A DNA stretch of 37,106 nt from Tritrichomonas foetus (taxonomy: Eukaryota; Parabasalia; Tritrichomonadida; Tritrichomonadidae). Where the stretch lies: the NCBI GenBank assembly GCA_001839685.1, contig MLAK01000622.1:52725-89830 (forward strand), in the 5' to 3' direction. The notes beneath the pieces are model-generated. The model had not been told where the DNA came from, ran no database searches, and saw nothing but the letters and a program-made list of their open reading frames with translations. Of the stretch, positions 11,219 through 20,217 are shown piece after piece; position 1 is the first letter of the stretch, and each line of letters begins with the position of its first letter. A program made the translations under genes and the position numbers.

Positions 11219-13861
11219 ATGAAACTTTTTGAGCATTTTTGTGTTAAAATGATTTTCTTCCTTTTTTCTTTTTCTCTCTCAGTAGAACAGCATCGCTATT
11301 GTATGTGCAAACAATCCTCTTTTTGTGAGAGAAATCGTTTTAAAATGACACCAAGTAAATGGAAATTGGATGAAAAATCAAATTCTATCACCAAGAATGT
11401 TTTTTCTTCTTACATAAATGATAAAGATTTGATGCTTTCGATTGAAAATTTTAATAATGATGCTGTTAAAGTTAAAATTGAACCAGGAAAAAAAGAAGCA
11501 TTTCGCTTTGATGCTTCAACGCTCTTACATCCACAAAAAAATAGTGAAATTAAACAAACAAGTAATTCAACACATACAACTCTTACTTTTGAGAATAAAG
11601 ATATCTCTTTAATTATATCACATTCTCCATTCTCAATCGAATATCTTGGAAAAAATGGAGCTAAAATTATTTTAAATGATCGTGATTCATCTATTTTCGA
11701 ACATCACCTTTATGGAAAATATTTAAAAAACAAAAATGAAAATGAAAATGAAAATGAAAACAAAGAAGAATCACGCCACAATTTAAAGCGTAATTCACGC
11801 CGCAATTCACAAACTTCTCTAAGAAATGGAGATACTTCTGTGGCACTCGATTTTACTTTCGATAATGATGTATTTATGGGTCTACCTGGACATACCCTTC
11901 CGCTGATTCTTCCAGACACCACCGATGGTGAACCAATTAGACTATTCAATACCGATATAAATTCATTTGAAGTTAATTCACGAATGTCTATGTATGGAGC
12001 AGTTCCATTCTTGATGTCGAAAGATTCAGCTGTATTTTGGAACAATCCGAGTGAAACTTGGATTGATATTCAAAAGAAGAAGAAAAATGTCCGATTTCTA
12101 TCTGAAGGAGGTTTTATTGAAATTTATTTATTTTCTGGTACTTTTTATGAAATGATGGATTCATTCTCAAGCCTTACAGGAAAACCTCAACTTCCTCCTC
12201 TGTTTGCTTTAGGTTTACACCAATGCCGATGGGGATACACTTCCCAAGAGATGATTGAATCTGTTAATCACCAACTTGATGCCAAAAAAGTGCCGCATGA
12301 TGTTTTATGGTTTGATTTAGATCATACTGATGATAGAAAATATTTTGTATGGGATAAAAGAAATTATCCTGAACCATTAAAATTATTGGATTCTTTGGCA
12401 ATTGATAAACGTCAATTAGTAGTACTTGTTGATCCACATTTAAAAGCTCAAGATTCATACTATGTTTATAAAGAAGCAAGTTCGCATAACTATTTAATTA
12501 GAGATAGCCAGAAAAACCAATATATAGGCCATTGTTGGCCAGGATCATCTGCATGGCCTGATTTTTTACACCCTAAAGTGAATGATTGGTGGGCATCTCA
12601 GTTTTCATACAAAAATTTCATCGACAGCAGACCAAATTTGCATATTTGGAATGATATGAACGAAATCTCAGTTTTTGATATATTTGATGCAACTGCACCA
12701 AGAGATTTGTTGCATTATAATGATATTGAAGAAAGAGAAGTCCATAATATATATGGGCACTTGATGGTTAAGTCTACTTATCAAGGCTTAGTCGAGAGAA
12801 ATGAAGATAAAAATCAACGACCATTTATTTTAACAAGAAGTTATTATGCAGGCTCACAGCAATATGCTTTTGTATGGACTGGTGATAATGATTCAGATAT
12901 GAAGCATTTTGAGAACTCTATTCAAATGCTTCTTTCATATAGTGTTGGAGGAATGGTATATTCTGGCTCTGATGTTGGCGGTTTTTTCAACTCACCAAGT
13001 GATACAATTCTTTCGCATTGGTATCAAGTTGGTGCTTGGTGTTATCCATTCTTTAGAGTGCATTGTCATCATTTAGCAAAATTCAGAGAATTATATACAC
13101 TATCTGATGATAATTTTAAGAAAGCAATTGAAGCTGTACGTGAAAGGTATCGTTTGTTGCCGTACTGGTATACATTGTCTAGAAAAGCTAATTTAACGGG
13201 AGAACCTTTAGTTAAACCTGTTTTTTGGGATTTTAAAGATTATAATGAAGCTTTAGATGATATAATCCTGTTAGGTCATGAATTTATAATTTCACCATTT
13301 TCTAAGAAAATTAACCTTCCAACCGAATGTAAATGGTATAACTATGCAACATTGGAAGAATCAAACGGAAAAGATCAAACGAAAGATTCTGATGTTGCTG
13401 TATTTTTGAAAGGTGGAAGTATTATTCCATTTAAACAACGAATTCGAAAATCTGCAAATCTCATGTATTATGATCCATTTTCATTTTTAATTGCACTTGA
13501 TGAAAAAGAAGAAGCACAAGGAACTGTTTATATTGATGATGGTGTAACTTTTGATTATCAAAAAGGACTTTATATATATAAGTCTTTTCACTATAAAGAC
13601 GGAAAAATTTGGGCATCAGATTGTTCTGAATTAAATGACAAAAATGAAAAGGAACAATATTATGATGATTACAATGTTAAAATTGAGCAAATTAAAATAA
13701 TTGGTATCAAAACTAGCCCAAAGAAAATAATCTGCAAATCAAATGGAAATGAAATAGAATTAAAATTTGACATAACATCAAATGATAAGAGAAATGTGTT
13801 AATTATTCATCGTGTAAGTGTTTTAATAGCCGATAATTGGGAAATTGTTTGTTCTTTTTAA
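11219..13861 (+). CDS. Glucosidase II alpha subunit, GH31 family (ER)
   Basis: 880 residues from the ATG at 11219 (the frame extends only to a GTG at 11213). A hydrophobic segment (MIFFLFSFSLS, residues 11-21) acts as signal peptide. Then comes YCMCKQSSFCERNRF, which matches the conserved start of mature glucosidase II alpha (C-x-x-S-x-F-C-x-R). The GH31 barrel follows: GLHQCRWGY (332-340), the nucleophile Asp479 in WNDMNE, the acid/base Asp556 in TGDN, and GSDVGGFF (583-590). The charged ENENEN/KEES insert (about 173-186) sits where the human enzyme also has an acidic insert. The enzyme trims alpha-1,3-glucose from N-glycans in the ER quality-control cycle, working with a beta subunit that carries the retention signal. 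NEISVF replaces the usual NEPSVF next to the nucleophile. Other GH31 glucosidases lack this N-terminus, so the subfamily call is firm. Confidence 0.93.
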   Translation: MKLFEHFCVKMIFFLFSFSLSVEQHRYCMCKQSSFCERNRFKMTPSKWKLDEKSNSITKNVFSSYINDKDLMLSIENFNNDAVKVKIEPGKKEAFRFDASTLLHPQKNSEIKQTSNSTHTTLTFENKDISLIISHSPFSIEYLGKNGAKIILNDRDSSIFEHHLYGKYLKNKNENENENENKEESRHNLKRNSRRNSQTSLRNGDTSVALDFTFDNDVFMGLPGHTLPLILPDTTDGEPIRLFNTDINSFEVNSRMSMYGAVPFLMSKDSAVFWNNPSETWIDIQKKKKNVRFLSEGGFIEIYLFSGTFYEMMDSFSSLTGKPQLPPLFALGLHQCRWGYTSQEMIESVNHQLDAKKVPHDVLWFDLDHTDDRKYFVWDKRNYPEPLKLLDSLAIDKRQLVVLVDPHLKAQDSYYVYKEASSHNYLIRDSQKNQYIGHCWPGSSAWPDFLHPKVNDWWASQFSYKNFIDSRPNLHIWNDMNEISVFDIFDATAPRDLLHYNDIEEREVHNIYGHLMVKSTYQGLVERNEDKNQRPFILTRSYYAGSQQYAFVWTGDNDSDMKHFENSIQMLLSYSVGGMVYSGSDVGGFFNSPSDTILSHWYQVGAWCYPFFRVHCHHLAKFRELYTLSDDNFKKAIEAVRERYRLLPYWYTLSRKANLTGEPLVKPVFWDFKDYNEALDDIILLGHEFIISPFSKKINLPTECKWYNYATLEESNGKDQTKDSDVAVFLKGGSIIPFKQRIRKSANLMYYDPFSFLIALDEKEEAQGTVYIDDGVTFDYQKGLYIYKSFHYKDGKIWASDCSELNDKNEKEQYYDDYNVKIEQIKIIGIKTSPKKIICKSNGNEIELKFDITSNDKRNVLIIHRVSVLIADNWEIVCSF

Positions 13862-13887
13862 TGAAAAACTTATTATGATTTTTTATA

Positions 13888-14053
13888 TTTTTTTTTTTTT
13901 TTTTTTTTTTTTCTGTCCGAAAAACATGTTTTATTGTTGATATTAGTAATTTTGCATTCGGATTTCTCATTTTTTCATCTATTTCAAAAGATGACAACTC
14001 TTTCTTGAGTAATTAAAGGAAGCATGAGATTCAATATCAATTCAATTCATTCA
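13888..14053. repeat. Duplicated block, copy 1 (poly-T plus 141 bp)
   Basis: A run of 25 T followed by 141 bp starting CTGTCCGAAAAACATG and ending ATTCA just before the n at 14054. The same block follows the n. Confidence 0.9.
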
Positions 14054-14054
14054 N
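14054..14054. other. Unresolved base; probable unmerged contig overlap
   Basis: A single n. The last 141 bp before it (plus a poly-T run) are repeated immediately after it. The repeat reaches exactly to the end of the left segment, as expected for two overlapping contig ends that were placed side by side. Confidence 0.92.
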
Positions 14055-14222
14055 TTTTTTTTTTTTTTTTTTTTTTTTTTTCTGTCCGAAAAACATGTTT
14101 TATTGTTGATATTAGTAATTTTGCATTCGGATTTCTCATTTTTTCATCTATTTCAAAAGATGACAACTCTTTCTTGAGTAATTAAAGGAAGCATGAGATT
14201 CAATATCAATTCAATTCATTCA
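14055..14222. repeat. Duplicated block, copy 2 (poly-T plus 141 bp)
   Basis: Run of 27 T, then the same 141 bp as at 13913-14053 (offset 169). The sequence then continues into unique DNA. Confidence 0.9.
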
Positions 14223-14926
14223 AAAAATTCAATTGAGCAGTGGTCAAATGGATATTCAATATCAAGTTATTATCTACGTTATGGTCTTTGTTTTTTCAAC
14301 GGGTGAAAAAAATGCCTTTCATGCACTCGCATATCAATGGAGAACAATTTTGCCAATATAAAGACTCGGGGTTTCGAGATAATTTCAATGATATTCATAA
14401 TTGAGTTAATATGTAAAAGTATTCAAATTTTGATAACACACAATTTTTGTAATTTAGTTGATTAAAATTAGTTTCTTTCTAAGATTTTCATGGGTTTCTA
14501 CAATTGTTCTTAGTCATTTTATGTATTAAATACTCTAGTCGTTATTGAATCAAATAAAAAGATATTTGAGAGAATCATTCTCAATTGGAAATAATATCGC
14601 TGAAATGATTTCCTGTTTTATTCAATTGATAATTTTGATTTCAATTTTTATCAATTTTCAATGATGGCGGTTTTCGTTTTTTGAATGTGATTTACAGTTG
14701 TTTTTCAATTATTCTAGACCATAAGAAAAATTTACAATTTTGATAACTTTTCCAGAAGATAAACTTAAATCAGGTATCTTTTGAAATAGCTACCATCCTA
14801 TTGAAAATAATATATAAAGCATTTAAACTGTTTATCACAATTGAGTTATTCTTTAAAAATTTCTTATTCGTCTGAATGTTTCCTGTGAAAATATAAAATA
14901 ATTTTATCCAATTTAAACATTTTTTG
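14223..14926. other. Intergenic region before the PH-kinase gene
   Basis: About 700 bp of AT-rich DNA between two plus-strand genes. I see no convincing gene, tRNA or repeat. The longest ATG-started frame I found is about 37 codons (from about 14249), which is not persuasive. Confidence 0.5.
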
Positions 14927-16534
14927 ATGGATTCTCCTTCCTCCTCCTCCTCGTTTGTGAGCTGTGAAGGATGGCTTGAAAAGAAAACCAAACTCGGCAT
15001 GTGGACCAAGCGATACTTTGTTCTCAAACGCAGCAGGCTTTCAGTCTTTCGTCAACCATCGGAAATAACCCCAGACGCCAAATTCCACTTGACTTCTCAG
15101 ACAGGAATCGAAATATGTGATGTGGATTCAAACAGATTTAGAATCGTTATTCCAAAAGTAACAATACTTCTCCTTCGAGCCCAAGACAAAAATAGCATGA
15201 TGAAATGGGTCATGGACATTCGTGCGTCAGCTTTTTCAAATCCCTCTCTTTCAATGAAAATGTTCAACATCATTGCAGTCATCGGTCGTGGATTCTATGG
15301 AAAAGTCATGCTATGTGAAAAAAAGGATACCAAAGAAATCATTGCTATAAAGGCAATAGAAAAAAGTAAGCTAAAAGGTACGAATTCTCATCAAGATACT
15401 CCCGCAAATAACGGTCCAATCTCAAATATTCCAAACGATTTTTCACATAACATGTCAATCAGTTTAAATGATAAAACAAATACAGTTGTGAATGAAAGAA
15501 ATATCTTTCTTGAATCACTTAATAATCCATTTATTGTTCAATTAAAATATGCATTTCAAAGTAGAAGCAAGTTTTATATAGGTTTGGAATATTGTCCAGG
15601 AGGTGACCTATTTAATCGGATTAAATGCCAGAAGCTACATAATTTACATCAATATTCTACACAAAATTCATCTCAAAATTCTTCACAAACTCTCAGAAAT
15701 AAGCAAAATGATAAAAAAATTACATTGAATGATATTAAACTTTATATTGCTGAAATTTCAATTGCATTGAACTATTTACACCAAAAAAAAATCATTTATC
15801 GTGATATTAAACCAGAGAATATTCTGATTTGTTCAGACGGTCATGTTAAATTAACTGATTTTGGAATCTCAAAGAAATTCACACAAGATGATCTTGAAAA
15901 TGATAATTTTGATGATCGTTATAGAGCCAAAACATTTTGTGGAACAACTGAGTATATTGCACCAGAAATGATCTTGAATCAAGGCTATAGCTTTGAAATC
16001 GATTGGTGGGGTGTTGGAATTCTGACATATGAAATGCTCTACAATTCGACACCTTTTACTGGAATGAATAAGTCATATATTTATCAATCGATTTGGAAAA
16101 AAGAACCAACTTTTCCAAAAAATGCTGATCCTGTTGTTGTCGAATTTATCCAAAAACTGTTACAAAAAGATCCAAAAGAAAGAGGTGGTTTCGAATTTAT
16201 TAAAAATTCAGAATTTTTCAAAGGCTTCGATTTCGCTGATGTTTACGATAAGCTCATTTGTCCTGACTATATTCCAGAATTGAGAAATCTTAAAGACACA
16301 AATAACTTCGACTCTAAATATACAAAAGAGAAGCCGAGGGATACTTTTAAAGAAACTAAAAAATCAAAATTAAACAATCCTAATGAAAGTAATGATGAGA
16401 ATGATTATTTGGCTGGATTTGAATACTATGGTGAAGAAATTTTGTGCAATGATGAGAAAGACAATCCAGAAAATGTACTCTGCGTAAAAATGGAGTCACT
16501 TTCAGAGAATTTTTCGAGTGAACTATACGCATAA
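14927..16534 (+). CDS. AGC-family Ser/Thr kinase with N-terminal PH domain (Akt-like)
   Basis: 535 residues from the ATG at 14927 (an upstream TTG is not a likely start). PH domain at about 11-103: CEGWLEKKTK, RYFVLKRSRLSVF, ending MMKWVMDIRASAF. Kinase domain at about 113-433: glycine loop GRGFYGKV (120-127), Lys142 in AIKAIEK, alpha-C Glu190, YRDIKPEN (291-298), DFG 311-313, activation-loop Thr336 in KTFCGT, APE 345-347. There are Ser/Asn-rich inserts at about 150-185 and 236-262. The C-terminal hydrophobic motif reads LAGFEYY (495-501), with Glu499 where Akt has a phosphorylated Ser. The PH domain suggests recruitment to phosphoinositide membranes, but I cannot confirm lipid-binding residues. 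PH-AGC kinases are common in trichomonads. Confidence 0.93.
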   Translation: MDSPSSSSSFVSCEGWLEKKTKLGMWTKRYFVLKRSRLSVFRQPSEITPDAKFHLTSQTGIEICDVDSNRFRIVIPKVTILLLRAQDKNSMMKWVMDIRASAFSNPSLSMKMFNIIAVIGRGFYGKVMLCEKKDTKEIIAIKAIEKSKLKGTNSHQDTPANNGPISNIPNDFSHNMSISLNDKTNTVVNERNIFLESLNNPFIVQLKYAFQSRSKFYIGLEYCPGGDLFNRIKCQKLHNLHQYSTQNSSQNSSQTLRNKQNDKKITLNDIKLYIAEISIALNYLHQKKIIYRDIKPENILICSDGHVKLTDFGISKKFTQDDLENDNFDDRYRAKTFCGTTEYIAPEMILNQGYSFEIDWWGVGILTYEMLYNSTPFTGMNKSYIYQSIWKKEPTFPKNADPVVVEFIQKLLQKDPKERGGFEFIKNSEFFKGFDFADVYDKLICPDYIPELRNLKDTNNFDSKYTKEKPRDTFKETKKSKLNNPNESNDENDYLAGFEYYGEEILCNDEKDNPENVLCVKMESLSENFSSELYA

Positions 16535-16819
16535 ATTTGTTTGTATTTTATAGATATAAATATTAATTTGATCAATTTTATTCATTTTTCTTCTTATTCT
16601 CATACCTCTTCTTACGATGAGATCATAAATGTGTGCTTTGGATAAAATTTGATGAACCTATCAAAAATGAAGTGGATTTCGAGAAATTTCCAGGAAAGGA
16701 ATCGATAATTTAAATCATGTTTCATGTTTAAACTCTTGAAATTGAAAAAGAAGAAGAAAATAATGAATCTAATAATTTTATACAAATAATAATTAACATG
16801 CACAAAAAAAGATCATTTC
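16535..16819. other. Convergent intergenic region
   Basis: Spacer between the 3' ends of the kinase gene (+) and the coiled-coil gene (-). AT-rich, no gene visible. Confidence 0.5.
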
Positions 16820-19800
16820 TCAAGAAAATGGTCTTGCACTCTTCCTTGATGAATCAAGGGTATCTGGAAGTGGTGGAAGTTTAGTTGATGAACCTGCAGC
16901 TGCAATCATTTGATCTCTTTTAACTTTTCTTTCTATTGCATTCAGCATTCCAACTTGTGGCTTATTGTTGAAAACTTTATTATAAGTTGTTTCACGATTC
17001 AGAAGCTCAGATTGATAGTGTTTTAATTCTTGTTGGACTTTTTCTATTGCTTCTGTTCTTTCTCGAATCATTTCTTCGAGTTTTCTAATTTTTTCGATAT
17101 CTTCTGGACGAGCATCTCGATTATTGTATCTTTGTTCCCATTCTTTAGTTTCTGCTTCGAGATCAGAAATTGCTTTCTTTTTAGTTTTTTCGATTTCTGC
17201 AATTTCTTTATTAATTTGATCCTTCTCTCTTTCAAATTTAGCCATCATTTGCTTCATTTTATCATCATATTCTTTTTGTTGGCGTGCAAGTGCTTCATTA
17301 TGTGCCTTTTTCTGACTTTCACTTTCATTTTTCAGTCGTTGTAATTCTTCATTGAGTTTTGAAATTTCTAATTGTTGGTTGTTTTCAAGATTTTTAAGAC
17401 TTTTTTCATTTTGTTCCTTTAATTCACCAAGTTTTCGATTTGCTTCAAGTTCTTCAAATTGAATCTTTTGTCGAAGAGATTCAAGTTGAGCGTCTTGATT
17501 TTTCTTTGTACCTTCATAACTTGCCCGAAGCTCATCAAGTTCGGCTTCACCTTTAGCTTTAATTTGTGCAAGTTTTTCAGAAAGTTGATTTAATTCGTTT
17601 TGTCTATCCTTTTCAATTTCATTTAGTTTCTTTTGTGTTTCTTCTTTCATTTTTTCAATTTGAGCTTGAAGATCTTCAATAACTTTTGTTCTATCTAACC
17701 GAATTCTATTAATTTCATCATTCGCTCTTTGTTTTTCTTGTTCATTCTGTGATTTTTGTGCAGCAATTTTCTTTTCAAGTTCAGCAATTGCTGCATCTTT
17801 TTCAGATTCTTCTTGTGCTAGTTGTTTCTTTAATTGGTCAATAGAATTTGCATACTCAGCATCTTTTTTCTTCTTAGCTTCTTCATTTTGCCTTTCAATT
17901 TCTGCGTGTTGCTTTTTCAGGGTATCTAATTTTGTTGACCATTCATCATTTAAGCGAACCTTTTCACTCGCCCAATCAGCATCAATTTTCTTTATTTGTC
18001 CTCGAATTTCATCTATTTTTGCTTGTCTTTTTGCTGTTTCTTCTGAAAGGAAACGTTCTGCATCAGCTTTAGCACGATTTCTTGCATCAATTTTAGATCG
18101 AATGTCATTAATTTTCTTTTCCCAAAGATTTCTTAAATCTTCTAATTCTTTTTGCCTTTGTGCTTCAAGTTGTGCACGTAAATTTGTTGCATCATTTTGT
18201 AATTTTTCTTTGGCTTCTTGTTCAATTTGCTTCATTTCTTCTTCATGTTGTTTATTGATTTGGTCAATGGTATTATTCGTTTCTTCTTCCATTTGTTTCC
18301 TTTTCATTGTATATTCATCTCTCATTTTCTGAAGGATTGCCTCTTGTTCATCTTTTAGTTTTTTAATTGTCATTTCCTTCTTTCTTTGTCTTTCTTTCAA
18401 TTCATTTTCATTATTTGCCCTAATTGTTTCGATTTCTTTCTTTAATGCTTCAATTTTATCTAATAATTGCTGAAGTGATAATGAAGAAGCGTTTGAGGAA
18501 TTATTTAATTCGTCTGTTAACTTCTTCAGCTCTTTTTCATGTTCTTCTTTTAATTTATTCATTTCAGTTTGATGATTCTTTTTCATATCTTCAAGCATGA
18601 GTTGGTGATTTTTATTTTCCGCTTCAATTTCGGTTTTCAATTTTTGAATTTCAGCTTCATGTTTCTTTTTAAGATCTTCTAATTGTTTTTTGAGTTCATT
18701 TTCTTTCTTTTCAGCATCTTCTAAGAATTGTTTATGCTTTGCATTCATTTCATCAATTAGTTTTTTATGTTCTTGCATTAATTGTTCTTTTCTTTGATCA
18801 GTTTGTAGTGATGAATTTTTTGAAGTTTCTTCGAGTTCTTTCATTCTTTTATTATGTTCAGCTTTTGCTTCTTCGATTAATCTATTTAATTCTTCCATTT
18901 TCTTTAAATGTTCTTTTTCAGCTTCTTCCATTTCTCTCTTAATTCTTTCAACTTCTGCATTATGAGCTTTTCTTCTTTGCTCAAGTTTTTCTTGTAAAGA
19001 ATTCATATCTTCTGCGTGAGCAGCAGCCATTAGAGCTTTTTGTGCTTGAATCTTCTTTAAATAATCTTCTGCTTGAGTTTGTTGTTGGATCATTTGTGAT
19101 TTCACTTCTTCGATATTTTTGACAAGTGCTTCTTTTTGTTGCTCAAGAGTAGACAATTTCTTTTCAAGTTGTTTTTGCTTATTTGCAAGTGCTTCTGCTG
19201 ATTGTTTCTGAGATGCTGCCAAAGATTTTCTTAATTCTTCGATTTCTGCTTCAAACTTTTTCTTAAGTTGATCTTCTTTTTTGGCTGTTGTCATCACAAG
19301 CGAGTTATATTTTTTGTTTGCGTCTGTAACGTGTTGTGCCAATTTTTTCTTTTGTCTTGCTTCAACTTTAGCAAGAGTATCATTTGTAACCTTTTGTAAT
19401 TGTGCTTGCGTGTTTTGGTAAAGAATCATTTGCGCATCTGCTTTTTTCTTTAAGTCATCAACTTGTTGCTTCAATGCTGTGAGCTGTTTATTTGCATTAT
19501 CGATAATTTTCTTTGATTGTGCTTCTAATTTTGCTTTCACCGAATCGAATTGCTTTTTAACTTTTTGAAATTCAGCTTCGTATGCTTTTCTTACAGTATT
19601 GTCGATATTTTCTCGGTAATTTTGAACTTCTTTTTGGGCATTATCGATGCTTTTTTGAGATGCTGCAACTGCTGCTGAAAGTTCGTCTTCATATCTATTC
19701 TTTAAATATACAACTTCATCTTTTCGGTCAACTGTCTCTGCATGAAGGCGGAAAACTTTCTTGGTCAAAGATGCAATCTTTTTGTTTACTGCAAGCATCC

Positions 19801-19822
19801 ATTCATCACTGATTTCAGACAT
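16820..19822 (-). CDS. Long coiled-coil protein, FAM184-like head
   Basis: 1000 residues, ATG at 19820-19822, TGA at 16820-16822. From about residue 10 to 955 it is an almost unbroken coiled coil rich in Glu, Lys, Gln and Ala with heptads. The head, MLAVNKKIASLTKKVFRLHA followed by TVDRKDEVVYLKNRYEDEL, resembles the N-terminal domain of FAM184 proteins (KKIAQLTKVIY-type motif, then a charged helix). The last 45 residues are not coiled and end in a basic, Pro/Ser-rich tail (KLPPLPDT, SSRKSARPFS). A cytoskeletal or flagellar-apparatus role is plausible from family distribution but is inference. It is divergent to the RBR ligase gene. Generic myosin-tail or golgin-like similarity could mislead; the head is the only specific clue. 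Confidence 0.85.
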   Translation of the reverse strand: MSEISDEWMLAVNKKIASLTKKVFRLHAETVDRKDEVVYLKNRYEDELSAAVAASQKSIDNAQKEVQNYRENIDNTVRKAYEAEFQKVKKQFDSVKAKLEAQSKKIIDNANKQLTALKQQVDDLKKKADAQMILYQNTQAQLQKVTNDTLAKVEARQKKKLAQHVTDANKKYNSLVMTTAKKEDQLKKKFEAEIEELRKSLAASQKQSAEALANKQKQLEKKLSTLEQQKEALVKNIEEVKSQMIQQQTQAEDYLKKIQAQKALMAAAHAEDMNSLQEKLEQRRKAHNAEVERIKREMEEAEKEHLKKMEELNRLIEEAKAEHNKRMKELEETSKNSSLQTDQRKEQLMQEHKKLIDEMNAKHKQFLEDAEKKENELKKQLEDLKKKHEAEIQKLKTEIEAENKNHQLMLEDMKKNHQTEMNKLKEEHEKELKKLTDELNNSSNASSLSLQQLLDKIEALKKEIETIRANNENELKERQRKKEMTIKKLKDEQEAILQKMRDEYTMKRKQMEEETNNTIDQINKQHEEEMKQIEQEAKEKLQNDATNLRAQLEAQRQKELEDLRNLWEKKINDIRSKIDARNRAKADAERFLSEETAKRQAKIDEIRGQIKKIDADWASEKVRLNDEWSTKLDTLKKQHAEIERQNEEAKKKKDAEYANSIDQLKKQLAQEESEKDAAIAELEKKIAAQKSQNEQEKQRANDEINRIRLDRTKVIEDLQAQIEKMKEETQKKLNEIEKDRQNELNQLSEKLAQIKAKGEAELDELRASYEGTKKNQDAQLESLRQKIQFEELEANRKLGELKEQNEKSLKNLENNQQLEISKLNEELQRLKNESESQKKAHNEALARQQKEYDDKMKQMMAKFEREKDQINKEIAEIEKTKKKAISDLEAETKEWEQRYNNRDARPEDIEKIRKLEEMIRERTEAIEKVQQELKHYQSELLNRETTYNKVFNNKPQVGMLNAIERKVKRDQMIAAAGSSTKLPPLPDTLDSSRKSARPFS

Positions 19823-19868
19823 TCAACTTTATATTTGGAGAAGTTTTAGAAAATCGTTTTTTTAAAAT

Positions 19869-19934
19869 AAACGTTCGTGATATTTAATTCAATTTAAACG
19901 TTCACTCTTCGAATTTCCGATATTTTAAACGTTC
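19869..19934 (-). promoter_or_regulatory. Cluster of three AAACGTTC motifs upstream of the coiled-coil gene
   Basis: AAACGTTC occurs at 19869-19876, 19896-19903 and 19927-19934, at 27- and 31-bp spacing, 47-112 bp before the ATG at 19822. The nearest copy extends into the same arrangement as at 9705-9730. The cluster lies in the divergent spacer, so it might serve the RBR gene too. The repetition is direct observation; a promoter role is inference. Confidence 0.4.
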
Positions 19935-20217
19935 TCCATCTTTCGAATCGTCTTTAATAGTGAAAAAGTTTGAAGTTGTAGTACTTTTTGTGTGGTATTG
20001 AATTCATAAATCAAGTCACCATTTTAATCTGTGTCACATTTTTCTGTGACTTTCTTTTATGAGACTCAGAATTTTTCACTTTTGCAGGGAGAAAATTTTG
20101 CCAAAAAGATTGGTGAATTATGGTGGATTATAAAAGTTTATTCTTATTTGTTCCAATATTTCAGACAAAAAAACTTTGAAAAATTAAAATTTCAATGATT
20201 GACAAAATTCCCAAAAT
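19935..20217. other. Remainder of divergent promoter region
   Basis: AT-rich spacer between the coiled-coil gene (-) and the RBR gene (+). I see no further element worth naming. Confidence 0.4.

Noticed and set aside
14249..14362. Short plus-strand frame of about 37 codons after the n
   Set aside because: Too short, no features, and next to an assembly junction.
19869..19934. AACGTTC motifs as the known M3 promoter element
   Set aside because: The published M3 consensus needs C(G/C)G(T/C)T after two purine-type bases; AACGTTC and its complement do not fit.
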